From Rubricoccus sp963708165 (GTDB lineage: Bacteria > Bacteroidota > Rhodothermia > Rhodothermales > Rubricoccaceae), in assembly GCA_963708165.1 (NCBI GenBank), contig OY970187.1:3658001-3722000 (forward strand): a DNA stretch of 64,000 bases, written 5' to 3'. The notes beneath the pieces were generated by a model, which did no database searches, was not told where the DNA came from, and worked only from the letters and a program-made list of their open reading frames with translations. Every line of letters begins with the position of its first letter. Positions within the stretch are counted from its first letter, which is position 1. Of this stretch, positions 50,068 to 59,881 are shown piece after piece. Position numbers and translations under genes: made by a program.

Positions 50068-50593
50068 CTAGGTGAGAGAGGGTGAGGGTGAAACAGCCAC
50101 GGCCCGCTGAACCAGCAGGCCTCTGGCGACGAGCAGGCCCGCGACGAGCCCGAGGAAAAGTCCCGTCGCGACGCGCGAGACGGGCGTGTTGAGCCAGATG
50201 CCGCTGGCGCCGAGCGCCCAGTCCGTAAGCGTCGGCACGCCAGAGGCGACGAGCACGCTCAACGCGCGGTGCTTGGGGGGCACCCGCGCAAACACGCGCT
50301 TGACTGCCGCCACAAACGCTGGCACCGCCAGAGGCCCTGCGACCAGGCCGAGCGTAAACCCGGCGTAGATCCCGGTACACCGGTGGCAAAGCGCCAGAGG
50401 CACGCCGCCGATGGACGCCGACCGCTCCGGGCATCTGGTGGCACACGAACGAAAACGCGTGCATCAGTCCTGCGCGACCGAGTCCGTCGACAAAGGGCGG
50501 CACGAACACGAGCGCAAAGAAACCCACCGCCAGAAGCGCACCGATCCCCCACGCGAGGGTCGAGGTCAGAAGGACGTGGTCGCGAAGGCTCAT
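50068..50593 (-). pseudogene. DUF2085-family membrane protein, interrupted by a +1 frameshift
   Basis: 526 bp = 175 codons + 1. First frame: MSLRDHVLLTSTLAWGIGALLAVGFFALVFVPP and FSFVCHQMP; the family continuation PERSASIGGVPLALCHRCTGIYAGFTLGLVAG is in the next frame. The family motifs CHQ.P and CHRCTGIY (metal-binding-like) thus sit on opposite sides of one extra G in frame-0 CAG ATG CCC GGA GCG (plus strand near 50427). Slipping CCC to CCG restores Pro-Glu-Arg. Four to five membrane helices. Function unknown. Confidence 0.8.
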
Positions 50594-50904
50594 GGCGAGA
50601 AACTACGGAGCGCCTTCACAGGAGATGCACTCTCCTGTGCCGCGCGACTCCCACTCGCCTCTGGCGCCAGAGGCGAACCCAGTTCTCCACCGTCGTCATC
50701 GCGATGGAGCGAAGCGATGAGGCTCTCTCACACCACGAGATACTGCCAGAGGCCTCTGGCGCTGGAGACGGTGCATTGCATCTCGCGCAGTGAGCCCTGG
50801 CTAGAGACGCCCGTCCCACCGATGCCCAGCGATATGGGGGAACACCTTAACCAAGGCTTCGCGGCGCGCAAGGATCGGGAGGGAGACCATCTGCGTGTAC
50901 CCTT
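50594..50904. other. Spacer upstream of groES with palindrome and REP-like remnant
   Basis: 311 bp before CIRCE. Contains an 18-bp GCCTCTGGCGCCAGAGGC palindrome near 50657, a partial REP-like element (about 50681-50750: cgtcgtcatcgcgatggagcgaagcgatgagg) and a type-2-like motif pair near 50745-50762. No gene seen. The groES promoter must lie near its right end. Confidence 0.6.
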
Positions 50905-50931
50905 AGCACTCACCTCAAGAGAGTGCTAACT
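50905..50931. promoter_or_regulatory. CIRCE operator (HrcA site)
   Basis: Perfect TTAGCACTC (50905-50913), N9, GAGTGCTAA (50923-50931), 28 bp before the groES ATG. Canonical HrcA-binding inverted repeat controlling groESL by heat; hrcA itself is not in the window. Confidence 0.97.
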
Positions 50932-50959
50932 CTCCACACCCATCCCACTCTATACCAAC

Positions 50960-51250
50960 ATGGCTAGCATCAAGCCCCTCGCCGACCGCGTGGTCGTCAA
51001 GGCACAGGAAGCCGAGACGCAGACCGCCAGCGGTCTCTACATCCCCGACTCCGCCAAGGAGAAGCCGCAGCGCGGCACCGTCGTCGCCTTCGGACCCGGC
51101 AAGGTCGAGAACGGCACCAAGATCGACATGACCGTCCAGGAGGGCGACACGGTTCTCTACGGCAAGTACGCCGGGACGGAGATCCAGCTCGACGGTGAGG
51201 ACGTCCTCATCATGCGCGAGTCCGACATCCTCGGCATCGTCAACGACTAG
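50960..51250 (+). CDS. groS: Co-chaperonin GroES
   Basis: 96 residues. IKPLADRVVVKAQEAETQTASGLYIPDSAKEKPQRGTVVAFG, with the mobile loop that caps GroEL, and the closing VLYGKYAGTEIQLDGEDVLIMRESDILGIV. First gene of the CIRCE-controlled operon. No iterated 10-mer inside. Confidence 0.98.
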   Translation: MASIKPLADRVVVKAQEAETQTASGLYIPDSAKEKPQRGTVVAFGPGKVENGTKIDMTVQEGDTVLYGKYAGTEIQLDGEDVLIMRESDILGIVND

Positions 51251-51354
51251 TCCCCGCCAGAGGCCTCGCCTCTTGCACCCCGGCCTCTGGTGCCGCGCTG
51301 TATTTCGCGCGACGCTCGCCAGCGGCCCTCTGAACACTCAACCCACTTAGAAGA

Positions 51355-52995
<1,641 letters not shown>

Positions 52996-53030
52996 GCTCA
53001 GGCTTCTAGCCTCTGGCGCGAGTCAGATCC

Positions 53031-53062
53031 GGGCGGCTCTCTTCGGAGAGCCGCCCGTTTTG
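53031..53062 (+). terminator. Rho-independent terminator of groESL
   Basis: GGGCGGCTCTC, tetraloop TTCG, GAGAGCCGCCC, then GTTTTGTG. Perfect 11-bp stem with a stable UUCG loop, 35 bp after the groEL stop. The best intrinsic terminator in the window. Confidence 0.93.
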
Positions 53063-53131
53063 TGTGGCCTCTGGCGCCAGAGGCCTGTATTGTTTGGGAC
53101 GGGTCTCTCTGAAACCGTTGCATTCGTTTCC

Positions 53132-53548
53132 ATGCGCCTAGTTCATCTATTGCTCCTCGGCTTAGCTGGCACAGCCGCATTTTCTGGTTGTTCTGGACGC
53201 CAAGTCCCTGGACAGAATCAGCCGGAGCCTTCCCAAGCCCGACCTGCTTTCGAGCCCGGCGTCGTCTCAGTAGAACTCCGAACTGGCGTTGATCACATAC
53301 ATTTCGCAGCGGACCTGTTCGAGGTAACTGGATACGAAACGCTCGATGCTACGCGAATCAAATGGGATGGTGTGGCAGAACTGTTAGCTCTTGGGAGTGC
53401 CCCACAGACATGGTCCCTGATAATCGAGGTCCCTGAGGGAGAAGAAAAAGAGGCATCAGATTGGATCCAACGTGAGTTCAGCGAACAAGTCCGGTGGGCC
53501 AGTCTCAACCACTACGTATACAATCGCGGATCATCAAGGGCAGACTAA
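53132..53548 (+). CDS. Small lipoprotein, unknown function
   Basis: 138 residues from ATG 53132. Signal peptide MRLVHLLLLGLAGTAAFSGC, lipobox Phe-Ser-Gly-Cys (Cys20). Mature part: GVVSVELRTGVDHIHFAADLFEVTGYETLDATRIKWDGVAELLALGS in pieces and EVPEGEEKEASDWIQREFSEQVRWASLNHYVYN. No family known. Its GC content and codon use (more A/T-ending codons) differ sharply from groEL and from the genes after 54 kb, and it contains no iterated 10-mer, which suggests later acquisition. Confidence 0.7.
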   Translation: MRLVHLLLLGLAGTAAFSGCSGRQVPGQNQPEPSQARPAFEPGVVSVELRTGVDHIHFAADLFEVTGYETLDATRIKWDGVAELLALGSAPQTWSLIIEVPEGEEKEASDWIQREFSEQVRWASLNHYVYNRGSSRAD

Positions 53549-53560
53549 CGCGTTGCAGAG

Positions 53561-53642
53561 GCCTCTGGCGCCAGAGGCTCAGGTCTGCTGCGCCAGCGCC
53601 GCAATCAGGTCCGAGCGCGTGAGAATGTGCGCCTCGCCAGAG
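53561..53642. repeat. 82-bp direct repeat, copy A (displaced 3' end of the CBS gene)
   Basis: Same as 54228-54309 with one mismatch (g/t at the tenth base after the palindrome's end region). It begins with the GCCTCTGGCGCCAGAGGC palindrome and ends inside a second motif copy (gccagag), after which the sequences diverge. On the minus strand it encodes the last residues of the cystathionine beta-synthase (EAHILTRSDLIAALAQQ) and a stop, without the rest of the gene. Confidence 0.95.
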
Positions 53643-53730
53643 ACCACTTGCGCAGACATCAGGACCGGCTCAGAAAGCTGCAAGCCGGTAGAGTCCACCC
53701 GGGACTTAACTTGGGAAAAACCGCGACGCC

Positions 53731-53940
53731 ATGACCAGCGAAATCATCTTTCTCGTCTCCGAGTCGCCAGAGGGCGGCTACGAAGCGCAGGCGCTCGGCC
53801 ACTCGATCTACACCGAGGCCGACACCTCGCGCGAACTCCGCGACATGGTTCGGGACGCTGTCGCGGTTCACTTCGACGAGGACGAGCGGCCAGGAGTCAT
53901 CCGCCTCCACTTTGTCCGCGAAGAAGTGCTAGCGGCGTGA
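53731..53940 (+). CDS. hicB: HicB-like antitoxin
   Basis: 69 residues. TSEIIFLVSESPEGGYEAQALGHSIYTEADTSRELRDMVRDAVAVHFDE is the short HicB/DUF1902-type fold (degenerate RNase H-like), ending VIRLHFVREEVLAA. Neutralises HicA. It precedes hicA with a 4-bp GTGA overlap. The order antitoxin-toxin is the less common one for hicAB. Confidence 0.88.
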   Translation: MTSEIIFLVSESPEGGYEAQALGHSIYTEADTSRELRDMVRDAVAVHFDEDERPGVIRLHFVREEVLAA

Positions 53941-54179
53941 GGATCCCGCGCGACCTCGACGGGAGCCGCTTGATCCGGCGACTGCGGAAGCTCGGTTACG
54001 AACAAACCCGGCAGAGCGGAAGCCACGTACGGCTCACGCGGACATCAGACGACGGTGACCATCACGTGACGGTCCCGCTTCACAGCCCTCTCCGCGTGGG
54101 CACGCTGAACGCGATTCTCGGTGACATTGCCGAGCATCTTGGGATGAGCAAAGACGATCTCATCCGGTACGTCTCTTAG
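53937..54179 (+). CDS. hicA: HicA mRNA interferase toxin
   Basis: 80 residues from GTG 53937. Double-stranded-RNA-binding-like fold: RIPRDLDGSRLIRRLRKLGYEQTRQSGSHVRLTR with the active-site His in QSGSHV, HHVTVPLHSPLRVGTLNAILGDIAEHLGMSKDDLI. Cleaves mRNA under stress. The hicBA pair lies between the two copies of an 82-bp repeat derived from the neighbouring CBS gene. Confidence 0.92.
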   Translation: MRIPRDLDGSRLIRRLRKLGYEQTRQSGSHVRLTRTSDDGDHHVTVPLHSPLRVGTLNAILGDIAEHLGMSKDDLIRYVS

Positions 54180-54227
54180 ACAGTCGCCGCTAAAGTCTTC
54201 GCCAGAGGCCTCGGGCGGTAAACACCT

Positions 54228-54309
54228 GCCTCTGGCGCCAGAGGCTCAGTTCTGCTGCGCCAGCGCCGCAATCAGGTCCGAGCGCGTGAGAATGTGCGCC
54301 TCGCCAGAG
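54228..54309. repeat. 82-bp direct repeat, copy B (in situ 3' end of the CBS gene)
   Basis: Palindrome GCCTCTGGCGCCAGAGGC (54228-54245) directly abutting the CBS stop (54246-54248), then the last 21 codons of the gene to a second iterated motif (cgccagagg, 54303-54310). Duplicated at 53561-53642 with one mismatch. Both ends of the duplication coincide with motif copies. Confidence 0.95.
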
Positions 54310-55634
54310 GCCGTCGCGCGCACGAGCACGGCGCCCACGCCATTCTCCAACTGCGCCGAGAGGCCCGCCACGCTCACGTCGGCCTCCACGACGGGGAACG
54401 GCTCGCCCATGACCTCGGCCACAGCCAGGCCTCTGGCGTCGGGGTCGGCCACGAGCCGCGCGAGGATGCCGCGCTCGGTCAGGCTGCCGGTCTGCACGCC
54501 AGAGGCGTCGTAGACGGGAAGCTGGCTGATACCGTGCTGGTTCATGACCTCCACCGCGTCCGCCAACGTGGCCTCTGGCGAGACGGAGAGCACACCACCC
54601 GGGCGCGCGACGAGCACATCGGCCGCAGTGAGGGTGCGCGGAGCTTCAAGGAAGCCGTGCTGGCGCATCCAGTCGTCGTTGAACGTCTTGGCGAGGTAGC
54701 GGAAGCCGTTGTCCGGGAGGAGCACGACCACCACGTCCTCTGGCGTCAATTCGTGCGCGTGCTCGCGCATCCAATCCAGCGCGCCGGCCATCGCCATGCC
54801 GCAGCTCTGGCCGACGAACATCCCCTCTTCCTTCGCCAGGCGGCGCGTCATCTGCATCGCCTCCTTATCGGTCACGCGGACGTAGTCGTCCAGGAGCGAG
54901 AAGTCCATGTTGCCCGCCAGGATGTCCTCGCCCACGCCCTCGGTCAGGTACGGGTAGATCTCGCTCTCATCGAACGTACCGCCCGAGTGGAAGTACGTGT
55001 AGTAGACCGAGCCGTACGGGTCCACGCCGATGCTTTTTACCTCTGGATTCTGCTCCTTGAGAAAGCGCGTCGTGCCCGAGATCGTGCCGCCCGTTCCGGC
55101 GCCCGCGATGAAGTGCGTGATGCGGCCCTCGGTCTGCTCCCACAACTCCGGCCCGGTCGAGTCGTAGTGCGCCTGCGCGTTGGCCGGGTGGTCGTACTGG
55201 TTGGGGTAGAACGAGTTAGGGATCTCCTCGCTCAGCCGTTTCGCGACGGAGTAGTACGAGCGCGGATCGTCGGGCGCGACGGCCGTGGGGCACACGATGA
55301 CCTCAGCGCCGAGTGCGCGAAGGCTGTCGATTTTGGCCTGGCTCTGCTTGTCAGTCGTCGTGAAGATGCACGAGTAGCCTCTGGCGATGGCGACGAGCGC
55401 GAGGCCGAAGCCCGTGTTGCCGCTCGTGCCCTCAATGATCGTCCCGCCGGGCTTGAGCAAGCCCTTGGCCTCGGCATCATCCACCATCGCGAGGCCGATG
55501 CGGTCCTTCACGCTCGCGCCGGGGTTGAAAAACTCCACCTTCGCGAGGACGGTGCACGGCAGGTCTTGCGCGAGCGCGTTGAGGCGCACGAGTGGCGTGT
55601 TGCCGATGGTGTCGAGGATGCTGTCGTGCCACAT
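54246..55634 (-). CDS. Cystathionine beta-synthase (PLP domain plus CBS pair)
   Basis: 462 residues. PLP fold-type II: SILDTIGNTPLVRLN, PLP-Lys in NPGASVKDRIGLAMV, EGTSGNTGFGLALVAIARGY, GAGTGGTISGTTRFLKEQNP, SCGMAMAGALDWM. The last ~120 residues are two CBS motifs (GVLSVSPEATLADAVEVMNQHGISQLPVYDA; EVMGEPFPVVEADVSVAGLSAQL) without an N-terminal heme region, like yeast/bacterial CBS. Condenses homocysteine and serine, or acts as a cysteine synthase. Its 3' end has been duplicated downstream (53561-53642). Leader on the coding strand is rich in C/T. Confidence 0.93.
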   Translation of the reverse strand: MWHDSILDTIGNTPLVRLNALAQDLPCTVLAKVEFFNPGASVKDRIGLAMVDDAEAKGLLKPGGTIIEGTSGNTGFGLALVAIARGYSCIFTTTDKQSQAKIDSLRALGAEVIVCPTAVAPDDPRSYYSVAKRLSEEIPNSFYPNQYDHPANAQAHYDSTGPELWEQTEGRITHFIAGAGTGGTISGTTRFLKEQNPEVKSIGVDPYGSVYYTYFHSGGTFDESEIYPYLTEGVGEDILAGNMDFSLLDDYVRVTDKEAMQMTRRLAKEEGMFVGQSCGMAMAGALDWMREHAHELTPEDVVVVLLPDNGFRYLAKTFNDDWMRQHGFLEAPRTLTAADVLVARPGGVLSVSPEATLADAVEVMNQHGISQLPVYDASGVQTGSLTERGILARLVADPDARGLAVAEVMGEPFPVVEADVSVAGLSAQLENGVGAVLVRATASGEAHILTRSDLIAALAQQN

Positions 55635-55848
55635 AGGAAATCGGGGTCGGGAGGCGGAAGGTGCCCGGCGCGAGGTTCGCGGTCAAGCGAAAACCGTGCA
55701 GGGCCTCTGGCGGCTCGGCGCGGCGCCAGAGGCCGACGGCGTGCTGAGAAAAAACCCGCCGTGGTGAAAGGAAACTGCGCACCTGCCGATACATGTGAGG
55801 ATTTCCCCAAGAGGCGTGGTATCCTTGTGCCGCGTCCCCACCACACGC

Positions 55849-57360
55849 ATGGAGGTTGCCACCCCCGTACCGGTCTCCGAAAAGGCCGCTTCTCTTCCTC
55901 TGATCGCGGCCGACCTCGTTACAGCGACGGTCACGGCGGCGGGGGAATGTCTGGACGCCAACGAAGCCTGGCGCCACCTTTTCGGCATGGACGGCCTGTG
56001 GGCGCGCCTGCCGATGAAAGACGGACGGTTTGCGGCGAACTACGTCACCGAAGCCGCCAGAGGCCAGCTCGTTTCGCAGCAGGTGTTTCTGGTGGAGCCG
56101 TTCGGTGACGAGGACCTGCCGACACCCGTTCTGTTGCACTTCCACCCCATCCGGCTGCCGAGCACGTCGGCAGGACGGTATCCGGTTCTGGTGACAGGCG
56201 AGATTTTACGCGAGCCGGTTTCGTGGGCACAGGAGCAGACGCGCCGCCGCCGCATGGAAGTCGTCGGGCAGATGACGATGGGTGTGGCGCACGACTTCAA
56301 CAATTTGCTTACGACCGTTCTGGGCCACGCAGAGCTCTTGCGTGACGAAATGGGCGACGTGAGGGGCAAGGCGCACGAATCCCTGCGCTCCCTCACCCAG
56401 GCGGCTAACGACGGCGCCGCGCTGGTTAAGAAAATCCAGGCCTACATCCGTCACGAGAAGCGCGAGCGCTTCGAAACCGTCGAGCTCGCGACGCTCGTAG
56501 CCGAGGTGGTGACGCTCACGCGGCCGTACTGGTACAACGAGCCGCGGCGCCAGGGCATCGCCATCGAACTCGACGCAGATCTCGCGCCCGTTCCGCACAT
56601 CAAGGGGTACTCGACGGAGTTGCGCGAGGTGCTGGTCAACCTGGTGCTCAACGCCGTGCAGGCGATGCCCGCCGGAGGCTCGATCTCGCTCAGCACATAT
56701 CGCGACGCGGCGCGCAACGCGGCCATCGTCGAAGTGAGCGACACCGGTGTCGGGATGCCTGCGCGCGTGCTGCGGCGCATTTTCGAGCCGCTTTATACCA
56801 CCAAGGGAAACAACGGCACGGGCATGGGCCTAGCCGTCGCGCAAGGCATCATGCAAGAGCATGGAGGCCGCATCGAAGTGGAGAGCACGCCCGGCACCGG
56901 GTCCATCTTTCGGCTCGTGCTGCCGTTCGCGCCAGAGGCCCCCGTCCCCGACCGTCCCGTTCACAAGGTGCGCGCCTCTGGCGCCGAGAAAGACCAGGCG
57001 TCGCTGCGCCTGCTCGTCGTCGACGACGAGCCGATGGTGCGCACGATCACCTCGCGCCTGCTCGGCCTGCGCGGCCACACCGTCGAGGCGGTGCACGGCG
57101 GCATCGCCGCGCTCGAGTCGCTGGCCTCTGGCGAATACGACTGCGTGGTGACAGACCTCTCGATGCCCGAGATGAGCGGGCGCGAGCTGGCGGCCCACGT
57201 GCGCGAGCGCTACCCGGCGCTGCCCGTCGTGCTGCTCACCGGAGACACCGACCCCGCGGCCGACAGCGACCACATTTCAGCCGTCGTGCGCAAGCCGTTC
57301 GAGGCCTCCAAGCTGGACGCCGTCGTGCAGCGCGTCGTAGTGGAGCACGCCAAGCGCTGA
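55849..57360 (+). CDS. Hybrid sensor histidine kinase / response regulator
   Basis: 503 residues from ATG 55849 (leader ccgcgtccccaccacacgc); an in-frame ATG at 55795 is possible. N-terminal PAS-like region (ATVTAAGECLDANEAWRHLFGMDG), H-box MTMGVAHDFNNLLTTVLGHAELLR with phospho-His, N-box LVNLVLNAVQAMPAGG, G1 VSDTGVGM and G2 GTGMGLAVAQGIMQEHGG. C-terminal receiver domain LLVVDDEPMVR with phospho-acceptor Asp in DCVVTDLSMPEMSG and Lys in VVRKPFEA. No transmembrane helix, so cytoplasmic sensing. No separate regulator adjoins. Confidence 0.93.
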   Translation: MEVATPVPVSEKAASLPLIAADLVTATVTAAGECLDANEAWRHLFGMDGLWARLPMKDGRFAANYVTEAARGQLVSQQVFLVEPFGDEDLPTPVLLHFHPIRLPSTSAGRYPVLVTGEILREPVSWAQEQTRRRRMEVVGQMTMGVAHDFNNLLTTVLGHAELLRDEMGDVRGKAHESLRSLTQAANDGAALVKKIQAYIRHEKRERFETVELATLVAEVVTLTRPYWYNEPRRQGIAIELDADLAPVPHIKGYSTELREVLVNLVLNAVQAMPAGGSISLSTYRDAARNAAIVEVSDTGVGMPARVLRRIFEPLYTTKGNNGTGMGLAVAQGIMQEHGGRIEVESTPGTGSIFRLVLPFAPEAPVPDRPVHKVRASGAEKDQASLRLLVVDDEPMVRTITSRLLGLRGHTVEAVHGGIAALESLASGEYDCVVTDLSMPEMSGRELAAHVRERYPALPVVLLTGDTDPAADSDHISAVVRKPFEASKLDAVVQRVVVEHAKR

Positions 57361-57399
57361 GCAGCATCGGCGCCCCTGGCGCCAGAGGCTGAACAGATC

Positions 57400-57960
57400 C
57401 TAGCCGCGGCGGCGCGGCAGGAGCTCCATCCGCACGTTGGCCGTGCCGCGGCGGATCATGCCGATCTCGCGTGCGGCGCCTTCCGACACATCGAGCACGC
57501 GGTCGTCTGCGAATGGCCCGCGGTCGTTGACCCGCACGACGACGCTCGCGCCCGTCCGTTCGTTCACGACGCGCACGCGCGAGCCCATCGGAAGCGTGCG
57601 GTGCGCGGCCGTAAGCGCATCGGGGTCGAAGCGCTCGCCGCTGGCGGTGCGGTTGCCCGCGAGCTCCTGCCCGTAATAGCTGGCCTCGCCGGTGCCGATG
57701 AGTTCGCCCGCCTCTGGCGCCAGAGGCGCCGCTACCTCCTCTACTGGCGTCGCTGCTACGAGCGCGACCGGCGCGACCGCCAGAGGCGCCGTTTTCTTCG
57801 CGGCGACCCGCTTGACCTTCTTGACGCGCGGTGGCACGGGCGCCGTGCTCGCCTGCGGCCACAGGCCGACGCTGGTGACGGCCACGAGCACAAGAGCCGC
57901 GAGGCCTCTGGCGCTGCGCGCGAAGGGTGAGGCGTCGTCTGCAGGCGTGGAGTCGCTCAT
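57400..57960 (-). CDS. RlpA-like septal-ring lytic transglycosylase
   Basis: 186 residues from ATG 57960. N-terminal hydrophobic segment GLAALVLVAVTSVGLW serving as anchor or uncleaved signal, a Lys/Ala/Pro linker (PPRVKKVKRVAAKKTAPLAVAP) and the double-psi beta barrel: GEASYYGQELAGNRTASGERFDPDALTAAHRTLPMGSRVRVVNERTGASVVVRVNDRGPF, with catalytic Asp/His positions of RlpA. Cleaves peptide-free glycan at the septum. No SPOR domain. Divergent from the ABC exporter gene. Confidence 0.92.
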   Translation of the reverse strand: MSDSTPADDASPFARSARGLAALVLVAVTSVGLWPQASTAPVPPRVKKVKRVAAKKTAPLAVAPVALVAATPVEEVAAPLAPEAGELIGTGEASYYGQELAGNRTASGERFDPDALTAAHRTLPMGSRVRVVNERTGASVVVRVNDRGPFADDRVLDVSEGAAREIGMIRRGTANVRMELLPRRRG

Positions 57961-58057
57961 GGCTGTAAGAGTACGGCGGGGCGGGTGCTTTTCCAATCAC
58001 GCGCCTCTGAGAAGCCGCGAAGTGAGAACCCCGCCCCGGTTCTCTCGTAGGGCGCGC

Positions 58058-59881
58058 ATGAGCACGCCCGAGACATCCTCCCCGCCAGAGGCGCAACCCA
58101 GCACCGCGCCAGAGGCGAGCGCGAAGAACACCGTGCCTCTGGCGACGACGCTCAAGCGCATCCTCGCGTTTGCGCGGCCCTACCGGGGGCGGCTCGTCCT
58201 CGCGATTGGCCTCACGCTCGTCTCGACCGCGATCGGCCTCGTCGTGCCGCTGGGCCTCAAAGGGCTGATCGACGCTGTCTTTACAGACAAGAACGCAGGG
58301 CTGCTCGACACGCTTGCGCTGGGGCTTCTGGCGCTGTTCGCCGTCCAGGCCCTCGTGGGTTCGTTCGGGCGCTACTTCATGGAGTGGACCGGCGAGCGCG
58401 TGGTGACGGACCTCAGGCGGCGCGTCTACGACCACTTGCACCGCCTGGGCCTGCGCTACTTCTCGACCACACGCACCGGCGAGATCACGAGCCGCCTCAC
58501 CAACGACGTGTCGAGCGTGCAGAAGACGGCCACCGACGACCTCGCCTCGGCGCTCACGCTCACGCTCACGCTGATCGGCTCGCTCGCGCTGATGCTGGTG
58601 CTCAACTGGCGGCTCACGCTCGTCATTCTGGTGACCGTTCCGGTGATGGCGTTCGCGACGCGCTACTTCGGGCAGATCGTGCGCAAGCTCTCGCGCGAGA
58701 TCCAGGACAAACTCGCCGACACGACGGCCATCGCCGAAGAAGCCATCGCCGCCATTCGCGTCGTCAAGGCGTTCGCGCGCGAGCGGTTCGAGACCTCGCG
58801 CTACGGCGACGCCGTGGAAAGCCTGTTCGAGACCTCGCGTAAGCGGGCCGTCGTCGTCTCGGCGTTCTGGGGCGGCGTGGGCTTCATGTTCTTCGTGGCG
58901 CTCGTCGTCATTTTCTGGTTCGGCGGGCGCGAGGTGCTGGCCGACCGACTGAGCGCGGGCGACCTGGTCGCGTTTATCGTCTACGCGCTCAACATCGCGC
59001 GGACGGTCAGCGGCGCGAGCCGCCTCTACGCCTCGCTCAACAGCGCCGCGGGCGCCAGCGAGCGCTTGTTCGAGTTGCTCGACATGGACCCCGAGATCGC
59101 CGACGCGCCAGAGGCTCGGCCTCTGGCGGCGCCCGTCCGTGGCGAGGTCGAGTTCGACGACGTGCGCTTCGCCTACGACGACGACCGCGCCGTGCTAGAC
59201 GGCGTGAGCCTGCGCGTGCGTCCGGGCGAGACCGTCGCGCTCGTCGGTCCGAGCGGCGCGGGCAAAACGACGCTCCTCAACCTCATCCCGCGCTTTTACG
59301 ACCCCGACCGCGGAAGCGTCCGCGTCGACGGCGTGGACCTACGCGAGGCGACCGTCGACAGCGTGCGCGAGGCGGTCTCGCTCGTCGCCCAAGACATCGA
59401 ACTGTTCGGCGTCTCGCTGGCCGAGAACATCCGCTACGGACGCTTGGACGCGACCGACGCTGAGATCGAAGAAGCGGCCCGCGCCGCCAACGCGCACGAG
59501 TTCATCATAGACGCGAGCGACGGCTACAACACGGAAGTTGGCGAGCGTGGCGTCAAGCTCTCGGGCGGGCAGCGACAGCGCGTCGCGATTGCGCGCGCGC
59601 TCCTCAAAGACCCGCCGATCCTGCTCCTCGACGAGGCCACGAGCGCGCTCGACGCCGAGAGCGAGGCCGCCGTGCAAGAGGCCCTCGCGCGCCTCATGGA
59701 GGGCCGCACCACGTTCGTTATCGCCCACCGCCTCGCCACCGTCCGCGACGCCGACCGCATCCTCGTCATGGACGACGGGCGCATCGTGGACCAGGGCACG
59801 CACGACGACCTCGTCGCCAGAGGCGGCCTCTACGCACGCCTCGCGGCGCTGCAGTTCAACGACGCCATGCCTCTGGCGTAG
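58058..59881 (+). CDS. ABC exporter, MsbA/multidrug type (fused permease-ATPase)
   Basis: 607 residues from ATG 58058. Six transmembrane helices in the first ~350 residues (LVLAIGLTLVSTAIGLVVPLGLKGLID; LALMLVLNWRLTLVILVTVPVMAFATRYF) and an ATPase domain: Walker A ALVGPSGAGKTTLLNLIPRFYDP, Q-loop VSLVAQDIELFGVSLAENI, signature VKLSGGQRQRVAIARALLKDP, Walker B ILLLDEATSALD, His-switch FVIAHRLATV. Homodimeric exporter for lipid A/lipids or drugs. The last codons Pro-Leu-Ala-stop are an iterated 10-mer plus TAG, tandemly duplicated just after. Confidence 0.94.
   Translation: MSTPETSSPPEAQPSTAPEASAKNTVPLATTLKRILAFARPYRGRLVLAIGLTLVSTAIGLVVPLGLKGLIDAVFTDKNAGLLDTLALGLLALFAVQALVGSFGRYFMEWTGERVVTDLRRRVYDHLHRLGLRYFSTTRTGEITSRLTNDVSSVQKTATDDLASALTLTLTLIGSLALMLVLNWRLTLVILVTVPVMAFATRYFGQIVRKLSREIQDKLADTTAIAEEAIAAIRVVKAFARERFETSRYGDAVESLFETSRKRAVVVSAFWGGVGFMFFVALVVIFWFGGREVLADRLSAGDLVAFIVYALNIARTVSGASRLYASLNSAAGASERLFELLDMDPEIADAPEARPLAAPVRGEVEFDDVRFAYDDDRAVLDGVSLRVRPGETVALVGPSGAGKTTLLNLIPRFYDPDRGSVRVDGVDLREATVDSVREAVSLVAQDIELFGVSLAENIRYGRLDATDAEIEEAARAANAHEFIIDASDGYNTEVGERGVKLSGGQRQRVAIARALLKDPPILLLDEATSALDAESEAAVQEALARLMEGRTTFVIAHRLATVRDADRILVMDDGRIVDQGTHDDLVARGGLYARLAALQFNDAMPLA

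Noticed and set aside
51251..51354. groES-groEL spacer as a second promoter or riboswitch
   Set aside because: Only degenerate motif copies and a short leader; no inverted repeat or conserved element beyond them.
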